Shown: one piece after another, positions 25,624 through 35,456 of the stretch | How positions within the stretch are numbered: position 1 is the stretch's first letter | Layout: each line of letters starts with the position of its first letter | Assembly: GCF_018131075.1 (NCBI RefSeq) | Contig: NZ_JAFCLS010000019.1 | Span: 83,017-147,016 of the forward strand | Direction of reading: 5' to 3' | DNA length: 64,000 bases | DNA from: Bradyrhizobium sp. JYMT SZCCT0428 | Lineage (GTDB): Bacteria; Pseudomonadota; Alphaproteobacteria; Rhizobiales; Xanthobacteraceae | Translations under genes and position numbers: made by a program | Notes under the pieces: model-generated | Databases searched by the model: none | What the model saw: the letters and a program-made list of their open reading frames with translations, nothing else | What the model was told of the DNA's origin: nothing

Positions 25624-26130
25624 TCAGGGTTTACGCAGGAACACATAGTCCGCCGAGTAGGGCACGTTCAGGAAGCTGCCGACGGTCTCGCAGGCGCCGT
25701 CGCGCTTGCCGCCCTTGGTGTTGATGCGCTGCACTGTGGTGGCCTCGGCGAGGACGCCGCTGCCGCGCCGGGAAGTCACTTCAAGCTTCAGCCAGGGGAT
25801 ATCATTGGCGGTCGCGCCGGGGGCGTTGCCGGCGACCTTGGCGGCCACCGCGCTGCCGTCGCTGTGTTCCCAATTCGGTCCGGCGTAGTGGCGGCCGACG
25901 GTCTTGCCGTCGGCGAGCAGCGTCGCGATCGGTTCCCGGAATGACCAGATTGCCTTGCCGTCAGCGCCGGCCTTGCATTCGTAAACCTGCGCGCCTTCGG
26001 CATGCAGGGTTACGACCACGGTCTGGCCCGGCGCGGCGATGGCTTCGGGAAGCGGCTCGGCGGCGTGGGTGGTCACTGAACTCGCGAGCAGCAGGAACAA
26101 AGCGAGCGTCGCATTCCTGAAATCTGGCAT
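25624..26130 (-). CDS. Secreted DUF3455 protein
   Basis: A 168-residue protein with a signal peptide ending THAAE near residue 24. The mature part has the DUF3455 pattern: LHAEGAQVYECKAG, IWSFREPIATLLADG, GRHYAGPNWEHSDGS, DIPWLKLEVTS, TTVQRINTKGGK and VPYSADYVFLRK. It is presumably a periplasmic beta-rich protein; its molecular role is unknown. AGGAGAG precedes the ATG. It is monocistronic, followed upstream by a REP pair. Confidence 0.85.
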   Translation of the reverse strand: MPDFRNATLALFLLLASSVTTHAAEPLPEAIAAPGQTVVVTLHAEGAQVYECKAGADGKAIWSFREPIATLLADGKTVGRHYAGPNWEHSDGSAVAAKVAGNAPGATANDIPWLKLEVTSRRGSGVLAEATTVQRINTKGGKRDGACETVGSFLNVPYSADYVFLRKP

Positions 26131-26153
26131 CGCGCTCTCCTGAGGTTGGTATC

Positions 26154-26238
26154 GTCATTGCGAGGAGCGAAGCGACGAAGCAATCCATTCTTTCTCTAGT
26201 AGAGGGATGGATTGCTTCGCTACGCTCGCAATGACGCC
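26154..26238. repeat. REP-like inverted repeat, CGTCATTGCGAG family
   Basis: CGTCATTGCGAG...GAAGCAATCCAT and the inverse ATGGATTGCTTC...CTCGCAATGACG frame an A/T-rich centre. The same unit occurs at 35360-35445. It is a dispersed intergenic palindrome of the genome. Confidence 0.8.
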
Positions 26239-26261
26239 GATGGAGGAGCGGCCGAGGCGGC

Positions 26262-27479
26262 TTACTTCGCCGCCATGGCCTTGGTGAGGTTTTCCGCGAC
26301 CTTGTCGAGGAAGCCTGTCGTGGAGAGCCAGCGCTGGTCGGCGCCGACCAGGAGCGCAAGGTCCTTGGTCATGTAGCCGGCCTCGACGGTGTCGACGCAA
26401 ACCTTCTCCAGCGTGTCGGCAAACTTCGCCAGTTCCTCGTTGTTGTCGAGCTTGGCGCGGTGCGACAGGCCGCGGGTCCAGGCGAAGATCGAGGCGATCG
26501 AGTTGGTCGAGGTTTCCTTGCCCTTCTGGTGCTCGCGGTAGTGGCGGGTTACCGTGCCATGCGCGGCCTCGGCTTCCACGGTATCGCCGTCCGGTGTCAT
26601 CAGCACCGAGGTCATCAGGCCGAGCGAGCCATAGCCCTGCGCCACCGTGTCGGACTGCACGTCGCCGTCGTAGTTCTTGCAGGCCCAGACATAGCCGCCG
26701 GACCACTTCATCGCGGCCGCCACCATGTCGTCGATCAGGCGGTGTTCATAGGTGATCTTCTTCGCCTCGAACTTGGCCTTGAATTCCTTGTCGTAGATGT
26801 CCTGGAAGATGTCCTTGAACCGGCCGTCATAGGTTTTCAGGATGGTGTTCTTGGTCGAGAGATAGACCGAGTAGCTCTTGGCGAGGCCTTGGTTGAACGA
26901 AGCGCGGGCGAAATCGGCGATCGAGTCGTCGAGATTGTACATCGCAAGCGCAATGCCGGCGCCCGGCGACTTGTAGACTTCGCGCTCGATCACCTGGCCG
27001 TCCTCGCCGACGAATTTCATCGTCAGGGTGCCCTTGCCGGGGAACTTGAAATCGGTGGCGCGGTACTGGTCGCCGAAGGCGTGACGGCCGATGATGATCG
27101 GCTTGGTCCATCCGGGCACCAGGCGCGGCACGTTCTTGCAGATGATGGGTTCGCGGAACACCACGCCGCCGAGGATGTTGCGGATGGTGCCGTTGGGCGA
27201 CTTCCACATTTCCTTGAGGCCGAATTCCTTCACCCGGGCTTCGTCCGGGGTGATGGTGGCGCATTTGACGCCGACGCCGACCTTCTTGATGGCGTTGGCG
27301 GCGTCGATCGTGACCTGGTCATTGGTCTTGTCGCGGTATTCCATCCCGAGGTCGAAATACATCAGGTTCACGTCAAGGAACGGGTTGATCAGCTTGTCCT
27401 TGATGTACTGCCAGATGATCCGGGTCATCTCGTCGCCATCGAGTTCGACGACGGGGTTGGTCACCTTGATTTTTGCCAT
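26262..27479 (-). CDS. icd: Isocitrate dehydrogenase (NADP+)
   Basis: A 405-residue TCA-cycle enzyme converting isocitrate to 2-oxoglutarate, CO2 and NADPH. It is of the homodimeric eukaryote-like type: N-terminal MAKIKVTNPVVELDGDEMTRIIW, the substrate serine in KSPNGTIRN, DDMVAAAMKWSGGYVWACKNYDGDVQSD and EAAHGTVTRHYR. Length and start are standard. It is monocistronic between a REP element and an unrelated hypothetical gene. Confidence 0.97.
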   Translation of the reverse strand: MAKIKVTNPVVELDGDEMTRIIWQYIKDKLINPFLDVNLMYFDLGMEYRDKTNDQVTIDAANAIKKVGVGVKCATITPDEARVKEFGLKEMWKSPNGTIRNILGGVVFREPIICKNVPRLVPGWTKPIIIGRHAFGDQYRATDFKFPGKGTLTMKFVGEDGQVIEREVYKSPGAGIALAMYNLDDSIADFARASFNQGLAKSYSVYLSTKNTILKTYDGRFKDIFQDIYDKEFKAKFEAKKITYEHRLIDDMVAAAMKWSGGYVWACKNYDGDVQSDTVAQGYGSLGLMTSVLMTPDGDTVEAEAAHGTVTRHYREHQKGKETSTNSIASIFAWTRGLSHRAKLDNNEELAKFADTLEKVCVDTVEAGYMTKDLALLVGADQRWLSTTGFLDKVAENLTKAMAAK

Positions 27480-27600
27480 GACGGAGGGGGCCTTTTTTGG
27501 AAAACCGCGCGTTGAGCGGCGGATGGGATGGTGGTGCCGTCGCTATAGCACCCGAAAACGCGGGCTGGAAGGCGATTGGCGGGGCAGATATGGCGGGTTT

Positions 27601-28212
27601 TCAGGCGAGCCCGAAACGCCGTTCCAGCCAGCTCCGCGCCTTGCCGGGTGGCATGGCGCGGATCACCGCGGCGGCGTTGCGGTTCTGCCGGTGCTGGATC
27701 TCAGCGATGTGCAGGTATAACCGGGCGGCACGCCAGCTGCGGTCCGGATGGCACAGCTCCAGAATTCTGCGCCACACCGCATTGGCATGGCTGGGATGCT
27801 CCGCGAAGCAGGCGCGCCAGAGAATCTCAAGCGCATAGGCCTTCGATGCGTGGGGCTCAATTCGAGGGGCCAGATCGAGGCACTTTTTGAGCTCGCGCTC
27901 GGCGAAGACAAGCCGCCCTTGCTTGAGTGCCACGCGGATCGGCCATGCCATCACGGCCACCGTGCCATAGGCGTGGCATGATTGCGCTTCGCGCGCAGCT
28001 TCTTCCAGGATCGACAAGGCTGCGGCCGGGTCCGCGTATTCCGCAACCGAGGTCAACGCCTGGACGCGATACCACGCATCGGGGCAGCCGCGCGCCGCCG
28101 CCAGCGCCTTGGCGGTATCGGTCGGCGCCAGCTGTCCCGCCCGCTGACGGCCGATCAGGGACGCATGCGAGGGCATGGGGGTATGTGGAAAGGGCTGTTG
28201 CTGCGAAGACAT
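27601..28212 (-). CDS. Helical-repeat hypothetical protein
   Basis: A 203-residue protein built of Ala-rich helices (ALAAARGCPDAWYRVQALTSVAEYADPAAALSILEEA and onward), resembling TPR or HEAT-like solenoids; RRILELCHPDRSWRAARLYLHIAEIQ adds another helix pair. There is no signal peptide or catalytic motif. The ATG at 28212 has a weak ribosome binding site, and an ATG 12 codons in is an alternative. The family is not recognised. It lies between icd and the membrane hydrolase on the same strand. Confidence 0.68.
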   Translation of the reverse strand: MSSQQQPFPHTPMPSHASLIGRQRAGQLAPTDTAKALAAARGCPDAWYRVQALTSVAEYADPAAALSILEEAAREAQSCHAYGTVAVMAWPIRVALKQGRLVFAERELKKCLDLAPRIEPHASKAYALEILWRACFAEHPSHANAVWRRILELCHPDRSWRAARLYLHIAEIQHRQNRNAAAVIRAMPPGKARSWLERRFGLA

Positions 28213-28273
28213 GAGGCTTGGTCGCGGCGCGAGCCGGCGCGGTTCGCTCCGAGGCCTGCCTCCTGGATCAGGG

Positions 28274-30001
28274 TCAGAACGCCGCCTGGGTTGCCGTTCC
28301 CGCCACCACGTACCAGGTCACGAACAGGCCGCAGATCAGGGCGCCCGGCAGGCTCGAGCCGGTCCGCCGCCAGGTGAAGGTCGCGACCACGGCGCAGACC
28401 GCGAGTAGCGGCACGAACTGGATGGCGACGATGGTCGAGAGCGGCACGAAGCCGGGATCGGGCAGCGGGTTGAACAGTTTTCCGGTCAGCCACAGCGTGC
28501 CGTATTGCAGCACCAGCAGCACGATGAAGCCCAGCGTCAGCGCCAGGATGTTGGTGAGATAGAGGGTGGCGCGGCCCGCCGCCATGGTCGAGAAATTCCG
28601 GTGCAGCACGTGCAGCGCCACCACGAAAAACGCGGTGAACGGGACCAGATAGATCAGGAAGATCAGGGCCTGCTTGGCGCTCATCAGCTTCAGCGCCACG
28701 ATCCAGAACCGGAAGTCGATCTTGAAGGCGAGGTCGGCCAGCCACAGCGCCGCATAGCCGATCGCGACGGTGGCGACCGCGATCACCAGTGACTGGCCGA
28801 TGATCCCAGCCCGGCTGGCGCGTTTGGGCGCAAACGGCATCAGGGCCAGCGTGATCAGGGCGTTGATGACGGCCCAGACCATGATCTGGTTGGTGATCCC
28901 CTGCGGCAGCCAGGCCGACGGTTTTACAAACGTGCCCGCCAACGCAAAGGCCGGATAGTAGGTCAGCGCCGGGATGAACGCGGTCAGGATGAAGGCGGTA
29001 GTCCAGCGTCGGCCGTCTGCCGCCGAATGCGCCGGCATAGTGCCGTCGGCGATTTCGGGGAGCCGCAGGCGGGAATACATTTTGGCTTCCAGCAGGGCGT
29101 CGAAGGCCCCGATCAGGAGGGCGACGAAGCCGAGCAAGGCGATCAACGTGCCGATTTCCTTGCGGAACCAGATCTGCTCGTCGACCGGCAGCGGCGTGCC
29201 GCCCTTCAACGTTTTGGCGAACCAGTCGAGGCTGTAGCCGATGGCTTCATGGGAGATGTGCTCGGCCGGGTGGGTGATGGCGGGGGTGTAGAGCACCCGC
29301 GCGGTTCCCTGGGCGATGTCGCCATAGACCTTGCCGGACTCGACCGGCCCCTTGGTGCCGAACATCGCCCACAGTTTTGGGCTCTGGGTGACGTCCCGGG
29401 CCCGATCGACGCCCCACATCAGGGTGGAAAATTCCTCGTATTGGGCGAACACCAGCGCCGTGTTCCGCGGCCAGGTCGGGGTGCCGTCGGCGGCGAACGG
29501 CTTGCCGGTAGACGAGCCCTCCAGCACCATCGACTTGTAGTCGTTCGGCATCGCGGTCGCCGCCGCCAGTACCGTCCAGCCGCCCATCGAATGACCCTCG
29601 AGGCCGATATTGGTCTTGTCGACGAAGTCGAGGCTGCGCAGATAGGCCAGCCCGTCCGGACCACCAAAACCGTTCGCGAAGGCGGGCGGGTCGCTGTAGC
29701 CGTGACCGGTCTGGTCGAGGGCGAGGACGACATAGCCGCGGCGGGCGAACTCGATCGCAAAGCCGTCCTGGGTCTCGCGCGAATTGATGTAGCCATGGAC
29801 CGCCAGAATCCCCGGCGCCGGAATCTGCGGCGTGGCATTCGCGGGGATGTAGAGCAGGGCACTCATGGTGTTGCCCTTGGCGCCCTTGAACCTGACGTCC
29901 TGGATCCGGATGCCTCCGGAGGTCTGGGTGAGATGGGCCAGCAATCCGCCGGCCAGGATGAGGAGGATACCGACAATCGCCAACGACCATCTGCCGCGCA
30001 T
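28274..30001 (-). CDS. Membrane alpha/beta hydrolase
   Basis: A 575-residue protein. An N-terminal membrane anchor (residues 5-23) is followed by an exported alpha/beta hydrolase domain (about 35-300): LAVHGYINSRETQDGFAIEFA is the oxyanion region and GLEGHSMGGWTVLAA carries the nucleophile Ser. The C-terminal half has about seven hydrophobic segments (for example LIALLGFVALLIGAFDALL and ALIFLIYLVPFTAFFVVALHVL). The hydrolase resembles dienelactone-hydrolase or acyl-peptidase types; the substrate is unknown. GAGGAGAC precedes the ATG. A fused membrane domain is unusual for the fold. Confidence 0.78.
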   Translation of the reverse strand: MRGRWSLAIVGILLILAGGLLAHLTQTSGGIRIQDVRFKGAKGNTMSALLYIPANATPQIPAPGILAVHGYINSRETQDGFAIEFARRGYVVLALDQTGHGYSDPPAFANGFGGPDGLAYLRSLDFVDKTNIGLEGHSMGGWTVLAAATAMPNDYKSMVLEGSSTGKPFAADGTPTWPRNTALVFAQYEEFSTLMWGVDRARDVTQSPKLWAMFGTKGPVESGKVYGDIAQGTARVLYTPAITHPAEHISHEAIGYSLDWFAKTLKGGTPLPVDEQIWFRKEIGTLIALLGFVALLIGAFDALLEAKMYSRLRLPEIADGTMPAHSAADGRRWTTAFILTAFIPALTYYPAFALAGTFVKPSAWLPQGITNQIMVWAVINALITLALMPFAPKRASRAGIIGQSLVIAVATVAIGYAALWLADLAFKIDFRFWIVALKLMSAKQALIFLIYLVPFTAFFVVALHVLHRNFSTMAAGRATLYLTNILALTLGFIVLLVLQYGTLWLTGKLFNPLPDPGFVPLSTIVAIQFVPLLAVCAVVATFTWRRTGSSLPGALICGLFVTWYVVAGTATQAAF

Positions 30002-30228
30002 GGACGTCTCCTCTTGAGGCCTCAGCCGTTGAACCGGCCGCCTGTTTGTTTGCAGCTTCGCTTTGAGTGTGATTGTTAGCCTATCCGAAAGCCGTGCCCG
30101 TACAAGCCGCGAGCGGTCAAGCCCAATTCAGGCTTTGACCGAACTTTCGGAAACGCTACTAAGCCCGTTGTCCGGCTTGGGAATTCTGGCCGCTGTTGTG
30201 GCCGACCATCGAGACATGGAATGAGGAT

Positions 30229-30297
30229 TTGAATCAGGTGCTTCGCATGCTGATTCAAAACCTTCAGAAGTTGAATCAGCTTCCGAACTAGAATCAG
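30229..30297. promoter_or_regulatory. Cluster of four GANTC sites before trmJ
   Basis: GAATC (30231), GATTC (30252), GAATC (30273) and GAATC (30291) fall within 65 bp. The first two lie in a 9-bp inverted repeat, TTGAATCAG-N12-CTGATTCAA. GANTC is the methylation site of the alphaproteobacterial cell-cycle methyltransferase CcrM. The cluster lies immediately before trmJ, in the gap to the divergent hydrolase gene. Confidence 0.5.
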
Positions 30298-30312
30298 AAA
30301 GTGACGCAGGAT

Positions 30313-31518
30313 ATGTCCGGGTCTGGGACCGATAAAACCAAGTCTGGTTTGGACTTAGCTGGACCTGTTGTGATCCTTGTCGAACCACAGCTCGGCGAGA
30401 ATATAGGCATGGCCGCGCGAGCGATGGGCAACTTCGCTCTTTCCCGTTTAAGAATCGTGAATCCGCGCGACGGCTGGCCGAACATCGCCGCCCAACGCGC
30501 GGCGGCAGGCGCCGACCAGATTCTGGAGAGCGCCGAATTGTTCGACACCGTCGAGCAGGCGGTCGCGGACCTGACCCTGCTGTTTGCCACCACCGCCCGC
30601 GCCCACGACCAGGCCAAGCCGGTGGTCGCGCCATCAGATGCCGCGGTCGAGATCGCAGCCCATGTCGCCAACCGAGGCGGCGTCGGCATCCTGTTCGGCC
30701 GCGAGCGGTACGGTCTCCAGAACGAGGAGGTCGCGCTCGCCAACCGGATCATCACCTTCCCGGTCAATCCCGGTTTCGCTTCCCTCAATCTGGCGCAGGC
30801 GGTGCTGTTGATCGGCTACGAGTGGTTCAAGCTGTCGACCGGCGGGGCGCTGCCGTTCGCGATGCCCGAACGGTCCGAACCGGCGTCCCAGCACCAGATG
30901 GAGGCCTTCTTCGACAATCTTGTCCAGGAACTCGACCGGGTCGAGTTCCTGCGCCCGCCGGAGAAGCGGGAGACCATGCTGGTCAACATGCGCAACATCT
31001 TCACCCGGATTCACCCGACCAAGCAGGACATGCACACCCTCCATGGGGTCGTCATGGCGATCGCCGAGGGCCGCAAGGGTCCGGCCAAGGGCGGCGTGCT
31101 CGACGGCGAGCAGGCGACAAGGTTGCGCGCCCTGCTGGCTGAGCATGGCCAGGCGGCTTCGCCGTCGGACAGCGGCGGAACCGTCCGCGGGCTGGCCCGA
31201 TTGCTGCGCAGGAACCCGACCGACGCCGAGCGGATGCTGTGGCAGTCCCTGACCCGGGACCGCCGCTTCGCCGGCCAGTTCAAACGCCAGACCCCGGTCG
31301 GCCGCCACATCCCGGACTTCGTCTCCTTCGTGCACCGGATCGCGATCGAGCTGGTCAACCCGACCGAGTCGGAGGCGATCGTCGCCGACCGCGTCGCGCG
31401 GCGGAGCTGGCTCGAGGCCCGCGACTACCGGGTGGTCGAGATGCGGGTGGCGGAAGTGGAGCGGGACCTTGAGGCCGAGTTGGGGCGGCTCGAGGCGAGC
31501 CTGCGGCAGGCTAGTTAA
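30313..31518 (+). CDS. trmJ: TrmJ-type tRNA methyltransferase fused to a DUF559 domain
   Basis: A 401-residue two-domain protein. Residues about 12-165 are a SPOUT methyltransferase of the TrmJ kind (2'-O-methylation of position 32 of tRNAs): VEPQLGENIGMAARAMGNF, GILFGRERYGLQNEE and ASLNLAQAVLLIGYE. A helical region follows (TMLVNMRNIFTRIHPTKQDMHTLHG). Residues about 300-395 are a DUF559 endonuclease-like domain (LLRRNPTDAERMLWQSLTRDRR and onward), but the usual ELDGxxH catalytic stretch reads ELVNPTES, so it may be inactive. ATG 30313 was preferred over GTG 30301. Confidence 0.88.
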   Translation: MSGSGTDKTKSGLDLAGPVVILVEPQLGENIGMAARAMGNFALSRLRIVNPRDGWPNIAAQRAAAGADQILESAELFDTVEQAVADLTLLFATTARAHDQAKPVVAPSDAAVEIAAHVANRGGVGILFGRERYGLQNEEVALANRIITFPVNPGFASLNLAQAVLLIGYEWFKLSTGGALPFAMPERSEPASQHQMEAFFDNLVQELDRVEFLRPPEKRETMLVNMRNIFTRIHPTKQDMHTLHGVVMAIAEGRKGPAKGGVLDGEQATRLRALLAEHGQAASPSDSGGTVRGLARLLRRNPTDAERMLWQSLTRDRRFAGQFKRQTPVGRHIPDFVSFVHRIAIELVNPTESEAIVADRVARRSWLEARDYRVVEMRVAEVERDLEAELGRLEASLRQAS

Positions 31519-31534
31519 GACAAGTCAGCTCCGA

Positions 31535-33466
<1,932 letters not shown>

Positions 33467-33504
33467 TCCCAAAACTCCGAGAACTCGTAATTTGACTACG
33501 ATTT

Positions 33505-33519
33505 TTCGTGTACCACGAA
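33505..33519. promoter_or_regulatory. Candidate activator-binding palindrome
   Basis: TTCGTG-TAC-CACGAA is a perfect 6-bp inverted repeat, flanked by two copies of CTCGTAAT. It lies 67 bp before the -24/-12 promoter and 39 bp before the activator gene, so it could serve both activation and autoregulation. The assignment is inferred. Confidence 0.5.
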
Positions 33520-33585
33520 TTCTCGTAATCACCAACAATCCGGCTAAATAGCTGCATTAATTCGGCAAATGCGACCGGATGGGGC

Positions 33586-33600
33586 TGGCACACTCCTTGC
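33586..33600 (+). promoter_or_regulatory. Sigma54 (-24/-12) promoter
   Basis: TGGCAC-ACTCC-TTGC matches the RpoN consensus, with GG at -24 and GC at -12. It ends 32 bases before the start codon of the transporter-derived gene. The adjacent divergent sigma54 activator strongly supports it. Confidence 0.85.
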
Positions 33601-33632
33601 GTGATTGAGCTCAGCGTCACGCAGGAGGTTTC

Positions 33633-34838
33633 ATGTCCACGTTCGACAATCCATTCGATCCCGCCCGCCGACTCCATGCCCAGGGTTGCAGCTGCGGCAG
33701 GCACATTAGCGATGCCGAACATGACGCCGAGCTTGCGCTGCAGCCGACGGTGGCGGCTTCCGAAGAGGCCCGCTTTGAGAACGTGGTCGCATCCGCCGTG
33801 ATGCGCGCGATGTTTCCGCAGGATGTGGCGCGCCGCGCCTTCCTGAAATCGGTCGGCGCCGCGACCGCCGCTGCCGCGCTGTCGCAATTCTTCCCGCTGA
33901 AGACCGCGACCGAAGCCTTCGCGCAAGGCGGGCCGCTGGAAAAGAAGGACCTCAAGGTCGGCTTCATACCGATCACCTGCGCGACGCCGATCATCATGGC
34001 CGCGCCGATGGGGTTTTACTCCAAGAACGGCCTCAACGTCGAAGTCATCAAGACCGCCGGCTGGGCCGTCATTCGCGACAAGACCATCAACAAGGAATAT
34101 GACGCGGCCCACATGCTGTCGCCGATGCCGCTCGCGATCACGATGGGCGTCGGCTCCAACCCGCTGCCCTACACCATGCCGGCGGTCGAGAACATCAACG
34201 GCCAGGCGATCACGCTCGCGGTCAAGCACAGGGACAAGCGCGACCCGAAGAGCTGGAAGGGCTTTAAATTCGCCGTCCCGTTCGACTACTCCATGCACAA
34301 CTATTTGCTGCGCTATTATCTGGCCGAGCACGGCATCGACCCCGATGCCGACGTGCAGATCCGCGCCGTGCCGCCGCCGGAAATGGTCGCCAATCTGCGC
34401 GCCGACAATATCGACGGATTCCTCGGCCCCGATCCGATGAACCAGCGCGCGGTCTATGACGGCGTCGGCTTCATCCACATCCTGACCAAGGATATCTGGG
34501 AGGGGCATCCCTGCTGCGCCTTTGCCGCATCGAAGGAATTCATCACCTCGATGCCGAACACCTATAGCGCCTTGCTCAAATCGATCATCGAGGCGACGGC
34601 ATTCGCGCACAAGGCCGACTGCGGCAAGACCACGGTGCTGAACATCCTCGCGGGCCTCGACGAGCCCAGCGAGGGCGCTGTCATCGTCGATGGGCAGGCG
34701 ATCGAGGGCACCAGCCTCGACCGCGCCGTGATCTTCCAGAGCCACGCGCTGCTGCCGTGGCGCACGGTGCTCGGCAATGTCGCCTATGCCGCGCCGAAAA
34801 TGATCGAGACCAGTCCACCCCAGACGATCGCGCGCTAA
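33633..34838 (+). CDS. Chimera: nitrate/cyanate-type ABC substrate-binding protein joined to an ATPase fragment
   Basis: A 401-residue in-frame fusion. Residues 1-329 match an NrtA/CynA-like periplasmic binding protein: a Cys-rich N-terminal motif (CSCGRHISDAEHD), a twin-arginine signal (RRAFLKSVGA), then DLKVGFIPITCATPIIMAAPMGFY. At Asp329/Cys330 it changes abruptly into an ABC ATPase beginning in the middle of Walker A (CGKTTVLNILAGLDEPSEG) and reaching the Q-loop (VIFQSHALLPW). About residue 387 it jumps to a 15-residue tail. The end of the binding protein, the permease and most of the ATPase are missing. It is a likely deletion product, not a working transporter. AGGAGG precedes the ATG. 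Confidence 0.8.
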   Translation: MSTFDNPFDPARRLHAQGCSCGRHISDAEHDAELALQPTVAASEEARFENVVASAVMRAMFPQDVARRAFLKSVGAATAAAALSQFFPLKTATEAFAQGGPLEKKDLKVGFIPITCATPIIMAAPMGFYSKNGLNVEVIKTAGWAVIRDKTINKEYDAAHMLSPMPLAITMGVGSNPLPYTMPAVENINGQAITLAVKHRDKRDPKSWKGFKFAVPFDYSMHNYLLRYYLAEHGIDPDADVQIRAVPPPEMVANLRADNIDGFLGPDPMNQRAVYDGVGFIHILTKDIWEGHPCCAFAASKEFITSMPNTYSALLKSIIEATAFAHKADCGKTTVLNILAGLDEPSEGAVIVDGQAIEGTSLDRAVIFQSHALLPWRTVLGNVAYAAPKMIETSPPQTIAR

Positions 34839-34858
34839 CATTCACCAGGAGACGAGAC

Positions 34859-35347
34859 ATGAAACGCGAAGACCTCACCGAAAAGCTGCTCGACATCAAG
34901 CGCGAGAAGGGCTGGAACTGGAAGCACATCTGCGAACAGATCGGCGGCTATTCCGAAGTGCTGATCGTCGGCGCCATCCTCGGCCAGATGAAACTCACAA
35001 AACCGCAGGCGGCTAATGCGGCTGAGTTGTTCGGCCTGTCGAAATCCGAGACCGCGATGCTGAACGAAGTGCCGATGCGCGGCACCGGCACGCCGATGCC
35101 GCCGACCGATCCTTTGATCTATCGCTTCTACGAGATGGTGCTGGTCAACGGCCCGGCGTGGAAAGCGCTGATCGAGGAGGAATTCGGCGACGGCATCATG
35201 TCGGCGATCGATTTCGACATGGCGATGGAGCGCGTTGCCAATCCGAAGGGCGACCGCGTCAAGATCACGATGTCCGGCAAATTCCTGCCTTACAAATATT
35301 ACGGCGCCAGCGGCAACGTGCCGGAGTACGGGTTCAAGGAGGGCTGA
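34859..35347 (+). CDS. cynS: Cyanate hydratase (cyanase)
   Basis: A 162-residue enzyme converting cyanate and bicarbonate to CO2 and carbamate, which then yields ammonia. An N-terminal helical domain (KREDLTEKLLDIKREKGWNWKHICEQIGG) precedes the catalytic dimer domain with PTDPLIYRFYEMVLVNGPAWKALIEEEFGDGIMSAIDF, containing the family's Arg, Glu and Ser residues, and ends in ITMSGKFLPYKYY. AGGAG precedes ATG 34859. The gene is intact, although the transporter gene before it has collapsed. It is expected to be transcribed from the sigma54 promoter at 33586. Confidence 0.95.
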   Translation: MKREDLTEKLLDIKREKGWNWKHICEQIGGYSEVLIVGAILGQMKLTKPQAANAAELFGLSKSETAMLNEVPMRGTGTPMPPTDPLIYRFYEMVLVNGPAWKALIEEEFGDGIMSAIDFDMAMERVANPKGDRVKITMSGKFLPYKYYGASGNVPEYGFKEG

Positions 35348-35359
35348 ACCAACCCTGAC

Positions 35360-35445
35360 CGTCATTGCGAGCGCAGCGAAGCAATCCATATCGCCACACG
35401 AAGAGAGAATGGATTGCTTCGTCGCTTACGCTCCTCGCAATGACG
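35360..35445. repeat. REP-like inverted repeat, CGTCATTGCGAG family
   Basis: The same unit as at 26154-26238: CGTCATTGCGAGCGCAGCG... facing its inverse around an A/T-rich centre. It lies between convergent cynS and the PEP-mutase-family gene and may serve as a bidirectional stop. Confidence 0.8.
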
Positions 35446-35456
35446 GCGCTCACCCC

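Noticed and set aside
30076..30258. A 60-codon minus-strand frame before the hydrolase
   Set aside because: It lies in the divergent regulatory gap containing the GANTC cluster and has no coding features.
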